Positions 1-6,191 of a stretch of DNA of 11,731 nt are shown here, piece by piece (position 1 is the first letter of the stretch; each line of letters starts with the position of its first letter). Made by a program: the position numbers and the translations under genes. Source of the stretch: JABLTI01 sp030629105 (GTDB lineage Archaea > Asgardarchaeota > Heimdallarchaeia > JABLTI01); contig DAOVPS010000097.1 in assembly GCA_030629105.1 (NCBI GenBank), positions 1-11,731 of the forward strand, given 5' to 3'. A model generated the notes under the pieces. It made no database searches. It was given only the letters and a program-made list of their open reading frames with translations, and was not told the DNA's origin.

Positions 1-35
1 CTTTCAGTTGTAAAAAAGAGTAAAATCTCTTAAAA

Positions 36-2006
36 TTAAATATCTATTATTGGTAATCCTTTTTCCTCCAAATTTGGTCTCATATCTTTCTGTCTTACAG
101 TATCTGCTAGCCCATAGTCTCTCGTCAAATATTCCTGATAAATACCAAAATTAACTACCATCTTGTTGTATAACATATCTCTTATTTTCACTAACTCATT
201 AGGCAAATTATCTACAAAATGCTCTCCATTCGAATTCAAACAATAATCATTTCTATCTAGATATCTAAAAGTAAATTCGCCTTTTTTCTTAGTTCTTATC
301 GATACATGTTTCTTTCGTTGATCCACTACTCCCAGTGTAACAAGTTTAGTCATTAATGAGTCAAATTGCGATGAATAATCACTTTTTAGATAATCAAAAT
401 CTGGACAATTAAAAGAGATTTGATTTTTAAATTCAAAAATATAATCTTGTATGCGTTTAACACCTGTTGCCCACAATCTACTTAATTTGAATCTCTCTTT
501 TGTAAGTTTTCTTATTGCCGCTAGAACTAAAAGTACTAAATCCTCTCCAATAATTTCATTCTTCTTACTGAGTTCTTCTCTAATTTCTAGATTTTGTGCT
601 CTCAATTCATATCTTATATTTTGAACTATTTTTTGTATATTGTCTCCTCTCTCATCACCATATACCGCTATGAATGAGCTAGCATATGAGTCTTTTAGTA
701 TACCATTTACAATATTTGATTTACTATGTAAAGCGAAGGTCACAGGTTCTGATTTATACTCTAGACTAGCAACTCTTTCCTCGTAATCATATACTAACTT
801 AATTGTAAGCGGTGGAGGTTTGATATAAACAAAATCAATAAGAAAATTAGCGTTCAATTTCTCATTTATTTTCTTTTCAAAAATCATCTTCCGATCTTTA
901 TATTTCGTAAATAAATAGAAATCCAGTCGCTCTTTTGGTGCCAAATCAAACATTTCTATCTTTACGATTTCTTCCAAGAGTTTACCTTTTAATGCTCTAT
1001 TCAGATAATCAGCTTGAATATCATTAGTAGCTTCTTTTGTAATATTTGATACTAAATCATAATCAGTCCAATTTTCGTGCAATTTTTGTATAAGTTGCCT
1101 ATATTTTGTTTCATCTAATAATTCCTTTTTCTTTCTAAGAAAATTCTGTGTACTACACATCAACATTTGATTAGCAATACGGTTTTTTGTTTCATGTTGA
1201 ATTATCGAAATTAGCTGTTTTCTCGAGAGCAAAAGATTCTCAACAACAAATAGTTTGTCTGGATTGAACATAATTTCAATATTTGAGATCAAATCATCTT
1301 GAATGCTTTTTTGCAGGCTGATCCTAAATGAATCCATAATGGAATAAATGTCAATATTAACCGGTAATCCACAATGATAATTGTCTCGAATAATGTAATC
1401 TACTTTATCAAAATCTAAATCACCATTGAGTAATGGATAGAGAATAGCTATCGGTTTTGGTATTTTATCTAACTTGTATGCAAGGAAATTAGCAATGTTC
1501 ATAGGAGTGCAAATAACTTCATCTTTGAGAATTCGTTTCAGTTCTTTGTTTTTTCTTATTAGTTTCTGTGTATAGTCATCGTGGGAATAATTCTTACCTG
1601 GATATAATTCCGGATCTCTCTCGAAAACCCATTCAATAGCATGAGAAAAGGGTGGATGTCCCAGATCATGTAACAAAGCAGCAATTCTGATGAATTGTAA
1701 AGTTTTGTTGTAGCCATTAGATATACTATGTTTTTCCTTCAAAATTGATTCAGCATGTTCTTTCAGTTTCTCAATTTTACTTGCAATGAGATACGCAACA
1801 TGCATTGTACCTATTGAATGCTCAGAACGCGTATGGTTAGCCCCAGAGAAACTAATAGATGCTAAACTCATCTGTTTTATATTTTTTAATCTTCTAAAAA
1901 TATCTGATTCAATAATGTCCTTCTCTAACTGTGTTATTGGTATGTTCTTCCATACTGGATCATAAATATACTCAACAAATTCTAAATTTTCCGAAATTTT
2001 GCCCAC
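36..2006 (-). CDS. HD-domain phosphohydrolase, SAMHD1/dGTPase-like
   Basis: This 656-residue cytosolic protein is probably a metal-dependent phosphohydrolase acting on (d)NTPs or another nucleotide. The HD site is complete. R60-x-E62-H63 matches the first metal histidine region, H113-D114 lies in LLHDLGHPPFSH (with H117 and H122), H142 in YSHDDY fits the catalytic histidine, and D200 in the DFDKVDYIIRD motif (with Y204 and D208) supplies the last metal ligand. The same order of motifs is known from SAMHD1 and COG1078 proteins. Residues about 250-520 are mostly helical, and about 535-585 could be a winged helix. The start codon is GTG: an in-frame stop lies six codons upstream and the next ATG is residue 46. 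A TATA-like box centred 23-24 bases upstream suggests a leaderless mRNA. No signal peptide or membrane span is seen. Family is sure; substrate is not. Confidence 0.9.
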   Translation of the reverse strand: MGKISENLEFVEYIYDPVWKNIPITQLEKDIIESDIFRRLKNIKQMSLASISFSGANHTRSEHSIGTMHVAYLIASKIEKLKEHAESILKEKHSISNGYNKTLQFIRIAALLHDLGHPPFSHAIEWVFERDPELYPGKNYSHDDYTQKLIRKNKELKRILKDEVICTPMNIANFLAYKLDKIPKPIAILYPLLNGDLDFDKVDYIIRDNYHCGLPVNIDIYSIMDSFRISLQKSIQDDLISNIEIMFNPDKLFVVENLLLSRKQLISIIQHETKNRIANQMLMCSTQNFLRKKKELLDETKYRQLIQKLHENWTDYDLVSNITKEATNDIQADYLNRALKGKLLEEIVKIEMFDLAPKERLDFYLFTKYKDRKMIFEKKINEKLNANFLIDFVYIKPPPLTIKLVYDYEERVASLEYKSEPVTFALHSKSNIVNGILKDSYASSFIAVYGDERGDNIQKIVQNIRYELRAQNLEIREELSKKNEIIGEDLVLLVLAAIRKLTKERFKLSRLWATGVKRIQDYIFEFKNQISFNCPDFDYLKSDYSSQFDSLMTKLVTLGVVDQRKKHVSIRTKKKGEFTFRYLDRNDYCLNSNGEHFVDNLPNELVKIRDMLYNKMVVNFGIYQEYLTRDYGLADTVRQKDMRPNLEEKGLPIIDI

Positions 2007-2023
2007 TTTCCTATAATCTAACT

Positions 2024-2038
2024 AAATATAAAAAATTA
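2024..2038 (-). promoter_or_regulatory. TATA-like promoter of the HD phosphohydrolase gene
   Basis: On the minus strand this AT-only stretch reads as a TATA box (TTTTATATTT, plus coordinates 2025-2034), centred about 23-24 bases before the GTG start. Archaeal TATA boxes sit about 26 bases before the transcription start, so transcription would begin at or within a few bases of the GTG. No Shine-Dalgarno sequence is needed or seen at the right distance. Confidence 0.5.
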
Positions 2039-2135
2039 CAAATATTAATCTTCTTTAAATTGAATGCTCTGTCATCAGGTACTTTCCCCTTCGAAGTGAC
2101 CTTTCCGCACTGAACATTAAGACCATTTTAATTAG

Positions 2136-2173
2136 TGCAGTAATGGTGGGGTTTTTATAAAAAACATACTGCA
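2136..2173. repeat. 7-bp inverted repeat flanking the ABC operon TATA box
   Basis: TGCAGTA (2136-2142) and TACTGCA (2167-2173) are perfect inverted copies on either side of the TATA box. Their centres are about 31 bases apart, close to three helical turns, so a dimeric regulator could bind both. A further short inverted pair, ACCATT (2122-2127) and AATGGT (2142-2147), lies just upstream. Use as an operator is inferred from position only. Confidence 0.35.
2152..2164 (+). promoter_or_regulatory. TATA box of the ABC transporter operon
   Basis: The run TTTTTATAAAAAA contains TTTATAAA centred at about 2157.5. That is 22-23 bases before the ATG at 2180 and 25-26 before the ATG at 2183. This fits a leaderless transcript starting on one of the two tandem ATG codons. 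There is no convincing Shine-Dalgarno sequence between box and start. Confidence 0.6.
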
Positions 2174-2179
2174 TTGAGT

Positions 2180-2941
2180 ATGATGTCTAACCTTAAAGAA
2201 GCATTAGATCCAGTAATTAGAATTGAAAATTTAACTAAAAATTATAACTTAGGGGAGTTGTCCATATGTGCGTTGGACAACGTATCATTTTCGGTTGATT
2301 CTGGTGAAATGGTATTTATTATGGGGCCCTCCGGCTCAGGCAAAACAACGCTAATTAATTTGATAGGCGATATAGACCACCCCACAAATGGCACTATAGA
2401 AATTATAGGTGAGGATATAGCACAATACACTGATAAAGAATTGACTCTTTATCGTAAGAAAAGATTAGCTTTCGTCTTTCAGTTTTATTCGTTAATTCCA
2501 ACTTTAACTGCTCGTGAAAATGTTGAGCTCACTTTAGAATTAACCCTCCGAAAACGAAGAAATATCAGCAAAATCGCTGAAGAACACCTAACACTTGTTG
2601 GGTTAGAAGATCGAATGGATAATTTTCCATTTCAACTTTCTGGTGGAGAACGTCAACGTGTTGCTATTGCTCGTGCTTTAGCAAAGAGCCCAGATATTTT
2701 GCTTGTTGATGAACCCACAGGGCAATTAGATCAAAAAACAGGAGATAATGTAGTCAGTCTTATTCGTAAAATTGCCAAAGAAAAGAAGAAAACCGTTTTG
2801 TTGGTTACCCATGATCATGAACTAGAATGCTATGCTGATCGAGTGATTCGCTTACGTTCAGGTCAAATTGTAGCTGATGATACGAATTCTTTGCTTAGTA
2901 GTACTGACGAGGGAATATTATCAAATGTTGCAAATATATAA
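2180..2941 (+). CDS. ABC transporter ATPase, MacB/LolD type
   Basis: This is the cytosolic nucleotide-binding subunit, 253 residues, of an FtsX-type ABC system. All ATPase motifs are intact: Walker A GPSGSGKTT (49-57), the Q-loop at Q101 (VFQFYSLIP), the signature LSGGERQRVAIARAL (from 153), Walker B ILLVDEPTGQLD (from 173) and the switch histidine H211 in VTHDH. The sequence is closest in style to the LolD/MacB/FtsE group, which powers extraction or mechanotransmission rather than classic import. Tandem ATG codons at 2180 and 2183 are the likely start; a TTG at 2174 is possible but lacks a Shine-Dalgarno. The stop overlaps the permease start by 17 bases, so the two are translated from one mRNA. 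The family is secure; the transported molecule is unknown. Confidence 0.95.
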   Translation: MMSNLKEALDPVIRIENLTKNYNLGELSICALDNVSFSVDSGEMVFIMGPSGSGKTTLINLIGDIDHPTNGTIEIIGEDIAQYTDKELTLYRKKRLAFVFQFYSLIPTLTARENVELTLELTLRKRRNISKIAEEHLTLVGLEDRMDNFPFQLSGGERQRVAIARALAKSPDILLVDEPTGQLDQKTGDNVVSLIRKIAKEKKKTVLLVTHDHELECYADRVIRLRSGQIVADDTNSLLSSTDEGILSNVANI

Positions 2942-5312
2942 AACAATTTTCCGAGAATTCCGATTCCAAAAAAGAAGGACCTTTTTATTATTCTTGGTTT
3001 TCTTTGTTATCGTTTCATTCCCATTAGCTATGTTCTCAATTGATCCAAGTATAAACGCTTCAGTAATTGATAGCAATGAATCATATAAATTGACATACTT
3101 AGAAATGGGTTTTCAAGGAAATGTTGATGAAGTTCGCTCAAGTGTAGATAATCTAATTAGCACCAATCTTAACTATAGTGGTGTTTCATATGATATTCGA
3201 CCCTCTTGTAGTTTTCAGTTGTATCATGCTTCAAATTGGTATTATACAAGTATCATTGGAATTAATGCAACCGCTCCTCCAGTAGTTAATCAGATAAGTT
3301 CAGTTACAGCATTTTCAGAATTGCGAAATAATACCGCTTTCATTCTGGAATCATTTGCCAAGGAATTAGATGTCGAGATTGGTAGTTCGATTACCCTTTA
3401 TACCTTAGCTGGTGAGAAAGAAGTAGAAATTATTGGTTTAGTGAAATCCATTGAATTTCTAAGTTATGATTTATCCTTAGAAGGGGCCATCTATGTTAAC
3501 TACAATACTTTTCAAGAATTTAATGATTGGTCAGAAATTCAATTCGATAGTATAGCATTTTATTTCCCAAATGATCCTGACCTTGATTTTGTAGAAGCTT
3601 TTGCAGCAGACTTATCTGAGGAAGTCAATCCTATTGAAGCACAAATGCTCTATTCTTGGTATGTTCGAGAATTTAGTATTAGTTCCTTATTCCAAGATGT
3701 CCTCAATTTAACCTCTCAAGTGCTTTTCGTTATGGCTTGTGCAATAATTTTGGGCGCAGGGATCGTCATTTATTTGATTACTAAACGATATGCTGTTGAA
3801 CAGAGAAAACAGACTGGTATGTTGTATGCTTTTGGCTATAAACCGAAAATCATCTTACGGGTTTTTATGCTCCGCACGTTAATTATCTCATTATTTTCTA
3901 TTCTTATTGCTATCCTTGGGTCATATGGTGTATTAGAGATTATGGTTCGGGTCTTGGTCTCCCGGTGGGGAATACCTCAGATATTAACTCGATTCTCACC
4001 CGTAGCCCTGGTTATTGTCCCAGCTTTGGTAATTATTTCCTCCCAAATCTTCACATATTTTGCTTGTCGAAGTAACGTAAAAATGACTCCTTACGAAGCA
4101 ATTCGAGGAAAAACTGAGTACAAAGTTAAGATAAGGAAGAAAAATTCATCCGGTGTGAAAAACACACAAAAGCCAAAATCACTCTTGTCCATTTCATTAA
4201 AGTATCCTTTACGTAATATTTCTCGAAATCGCGCAAGAGGTACTCTCATTACTTGTGCGTTCATTGGTGCAATTGCTATTTCCTTCGCCTTAATCCAAAC
4301 ACAGTCTTCCATAAATGGAACATTTGATAATTACTTTAATAACCAAATCCATTGGGATGTGCAAACTCGATTTGATTCCTTTAAAACGGAAGTTGAGATC
4401 GAGAGTGTTTTTGAAAATTACACCTTTGTCAAGAATTATGAACCATATATACATGGAAATGCTGAGATACCGGACACGCCAGACTATGGTTTAGAAATCA
4501 GAGGATTACAAAATAACTCATCATTATTCTCACTTAACTTAGAGGAAGGTACACTGTTTTCAAATGCAACAGCTCAAGAAGGGATAATCTCAAGTTATTC
4601 AGCAAAACCATTGGAGCTTGAAATCGGTGATTACTTTAACTTCTCGTCATTCGGTGCTGAGTTTCGAATTGAAATTGTTGGTATAGTCCGTGATTTAGAT
4701 GTACCAAATTCATGCTTCATGTTAATACCTGCCATTGAAGAAACAATAGGATTTTCTGCGATAAATAATGCCTTTCTTCAATTGCATAATATGGATTCTA
4801 TGAGTTCCGAAGCTTTAGACTCAATTCTCTTAGACTTGAATGAAAATATAGGGATTCAATATGCAATTACAAAAGATACTTACGAAGCTCGTATGGTTCA
4901 CATGGTTAACACTCAGCTCTTCATCGTAAAAGTAACAATAATTTTAGCTTTGATTATTTCATTTCTGATTATCTTTGTTACAGCCTTTGTTTCAATAATC
5001 GAACGAACACGTGAAATAGCACTGCAGCGAACATTTGGTTTTCAAAAAGGACAAATCTGGTTTCAAATCATTTTGGAGCTGGGCTTTCTGATTACTTTTG
5101 CTGTTATTTTCGGAATAGCAGCTGGTGGAGAAGGATTGGGTCGAATGATTCAATTTTTCATAAGTGAGTTCTTTTTCAAGCTAGACGCTATTTATTTCTG
5201 GGGTGACTATTTACTAATTCTAGGTTTTGCAGCAGGTTGTGTGTTACTCTCAACTTTACCAAGTATTAGATTAATGCGAAATCAAAAATTAGCTTCTGCA
5301 ATCATCGAATAA
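2925..5312 (+). CDS. ABC transporter permease with two FtsX domains
   Basis: This 795-residue membrane protein is the partner of the ATPase. Predicted spans are at about 19-38, 265-285, 316-340, 358-381, 440-460, 665-690, 713-735 and 761-778: eight helices arranged as two units of one helix, a large outer domain and three helices. The outer domains cover about 40-264 and 461-664. Each FtsX unit has its cytoplasmic coupling motif after the second helix: RKQTGMLYAFG near 294 and ERTREIALQRTFG at 693-705. A basic linker (about 395-425) joins the halves. The start at 2925 is preferred over an ATG at 2877 because the protein then begins with a normal cytoplasmic stub before helix 1, and GAGGGA (2909-2914) can serve as a ribosome site. 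This layout is typical of lipoprotein or lipid-handling and peptide-exporting permeases in the FtsX/MacB superfamily. The substrate is unknown. Confidence 0.92.
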   Translation: MLQIYKTIFREFRFQKRRTFLLFLVFFVIVSFPLAMFSIDPSINASVIDSNESYKLTYLEMGFQGNVDEVRSSVDNLISTNLNYSGVSYDIRPSCSFQLYHASNWYYTSIIGINATAPPVVNQISSVTAFSELRNNTAFILESFAKELDVEIGSSITLYTLAGEKEVEIIGLVKSIEFLSYDLSLEGAIYVNYNTFQEFNDWSEIQFDSIAFYFPNDPDLDFVEAFAADLSEEVNPIEAQMLYSWYVREFSISSLFQDVLNLTSQVLFVMACAIILGAGIVIYLITKRYAVEQRKQTGMLYAFGYKPKIILRVFMLRTLIISLFSILIAILGSYGVLEIMVRVLVSRWGIPQILTRFSPVALVIVPALVIISSQIFTYFACRSNVKMTPYEAIRGKTEYKVKIRKKNSSGVKNTQKPKSLLSISLKYPLRNISRNRARGTLITCAFIGAIAISFALIQTQSSINGTFDNYFNNQIHWDVQTRFDSFKTEVEIESVFENYTFVKNYEPYIHGNAEIPDTPDYGLEIRGLQNNSSLFSLNLEEGTLFSNATAQEGIISSYSAKPLELEIGDYFNFSSFGAEFRIEIVGIVRDLDVPNSCFMLIPAIEETIGFSAINNAFLQLHNMDSMSSEALDSILLDLNENIGIQYAITKDTYEARMVHMVNTQLFIVKVTIILALIISFLIIFVTAFVSIIERTREIALQRTFGFQKGQIWFQIILELGFLITFAVIFGIAAGGEGLGRMIQFFISEFFFKLDAIYFWGDYLLILGFAAGCVLLSTLPSIRLMRNQKLASAIIE

Positions 5313-5330
5313 GTATGAAATCCAAATATT

Positions 5331-5373
5331 TATTTTTGTTTTTCTTGCTAATACTCTTTTTTCAATTTTTTTT
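5331..5373 (+). terminator. T-rich archaeal terminator after the permease gene
   Basis: A strongly T-rich stretch with several runs of four to eight T begins about 20 bases after the permease stop and reaches the end of the convergent gene. Archaeal RNA polymerase terminates at such T tracts without a hairpin. The region between the two convergent genes (5313-5371) holds nothing else. Confidence 0.5.
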
Positions 5374-5950
5374 AAAATTTCTTCTTACCAATTTTTATTT
5401 TGTCAACTATTGGTGACTTGGGTGTTGCAGGTTTTGCTATTTTTTTCTGTTTTAATTTCTTCTTTATTAGCATAACATTAGAGTTTAATTGTCTCAATTT
5501 GAGCATCGCTTCATTTTTTCTACTATCTCTAGATGAGCTTAAAGTAGAACTACAGCTATTCACAGCACCAATCATTTTATCCAATCTCTTGATAGTATTT
5601 CCTATCAGTGTAGCTTCATCGTAATTCTTATTGTTTTTATTGGCGTTATTCACTTCAATAGTTAGTTCATTGAGTTCTTTGAGATAATCACCAAGAGCTT
5701 GTGAGATTTTGTTCATCATGCGTAATTTTTCCAAGAAATATTTTTTATCTTCATTGGTTTCCTCTATTGATTCTCTGAAGACAAGAAAAAGGGTAGCCAT
5801 AATGTCTGATCCTTTGCTAATTTCTTTAGCTAATAAGACACCTGCTGTATTACTCTTGGATTTCATTCTAGCAATTTTCTTCACAACATTAGTGTGATGT
5901 TGATTTAATGAATAAACCTTTTTTCGAATCTCTCGTTTACCTAAAGTCAT
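5372..5950 (-). CDS. Basic helical protein of unknown function
   Basis: I do not recognise this 192-residue protein. It appears soluble and almost entirely helical. Residues 1-30 are basic, 45-105 form one or two long helices that may be coiled coil, and 110-170 form another helical segment with a Ser-rich patch (132-143, SCSSTLSSSRDS). The tail (163-192) is very Lys-rich, with KPATPKSP in its middle, resembling nucleic-acid-binding tails. A single Cys (133) is present. The ATG at 5950 has a good ribosome site, GAGG seven bases upstream. A TATA-like box near 5996-6004 predicts transcription from about 5974, giving a leader of about 24 bases. Weak resemblance in size and helicity to ESCRT-III-like or nucleoid proteins is not enough to assign it. 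The ribosome site and the continuous helical pattern support it as real; competing frames on the other strand are short. Confidence 0.7.
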   Translation of the reverse strand: MTLGKREIRKKVYSLNQHHTNVVKKIARMKSKSNTAGVLLAKEISKGSDIMATLFLVFRESIEETNEDKKYFLEKLRMMNKISQALGDYLKELNELTIEVNNANKNNKNYDEATLIGNTIKRLDKMIGAVNSCSSTLSSSRDSRKNEAMLKLRQLNSNVMLIKKKLKQKKIAKPATPKSPIVDKIKIGKKKF

Positions 5951-5955
5951 TTTAA

Positions 5956-6034
5956 TTCCTCGAAGATCTTTTTATTGCTTCACGTTCTTTTCTCAAATTA
6001 AAAATTTGTTTATTTAGAAATTATATTCGAGGAA
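5956..6034. repeat. 9-bp inverted repeat in the divergent promoter region
   Basis: TTCCTCGAA (5956-5964) and TTCGAGGAA (6026-6034) are exact inverted copies, 61 bases apart, between the basic helical protein gene and the large LVIVD gene. The left copy contains the ribosome site of the minus-strand gene. The right copy gives GAGG on the plus strand, but no start codon follows at a usable distance. They could be paired binding sites for a regulator, or RNA-level elements; chance is also possible. Confidence 0.35.
5994..6008 (-). promoter_or_regulatory. Palindromic TATA region of the basic helical protein gene
   Basis: CAAATT-AAA-AATTTG is a perfect 6-bp palindrome with a three-base centre. 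Its middle reads as a TATA-like box on the minus strand, centred about 50 bases before the ATG. Transcription from about 5974 would leave a short leader carrying the GAGG ribosome site at 5958-5961. The palindrome may be an operator over the TATA box or only a by-product of AT-rich sequence. Confidence 0.35.
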
Positions 6035-6080
6035 AGGTAGATTTCTTGAAGTGTTTTAATTATTAATCTAGTTGAATTCT

Positions 6081-6090
6081 TTTTATAAAA
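6081..6090 (+). promoter_or_regulatory. Candidate TATA box for the large LVIVD gene
   Basis: TTTTATAAAA is the best TATA match in the divergent region on the plus strand. It would start transcription near 6112 and give a leader of about 80 bases. A weaker box, ATTAAAATTA at 6153-6162, would start transcription near 6184, almost at the ATG. The ATG at 6192 has only a weak ribosome site (GAGAT, 6181-6185). The 241-base region 5951-6191 holds these promoter signals and inverted repeats but no gene that I can support. Confidence 0.4.
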
Positions 6091-6191
6091 GAAGAAGGTG
6101 AGTTCTGGGTATCACATATTTTTGTCAAGAAAGTTAATAATGCTATGTGTGTATTAAAATTATTTACAAATTTTCTTTGTGAGATAGTAAA

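Noticed and set aside
1931..2113. Plus-strand open frame of 60 codons over the HD gene start
   Set aside because: It mostly overlaps the 5' end of the HD gene on the other strand, crosses that gene's promoter, and its product has no protein-like features.
4091..4312. Minus-strand open frame inside the permease gene
   Set aside because: It is antisense to a well-supported permease segment and has no start signals.
5400..5897. Two plus-strand frames (5400-5624 and 5709-5897) opposite the basic helical protein
   Set aside because: Their hydrophobic, Phe- and Leu-rich content is what antisense of a Lys-rich helical gene gives, and neither has a good ribosome site.
5372..5950. ESCRT-III (Snf7) assignment for the basic helical protein
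   Set aside because: Size and helicity fit, but the C-terminal part is strongly basic rather than acidic and I see no MIT-interacting motif.
6098..6157. GTG-led frame of 19 codons in the leader of the large LVIVD gene, preceded by AAGAAG
   Set aside because: It is too short, has no strong ribosome site and is not in frame with the main gene; nothing supports it as a leader peptide.
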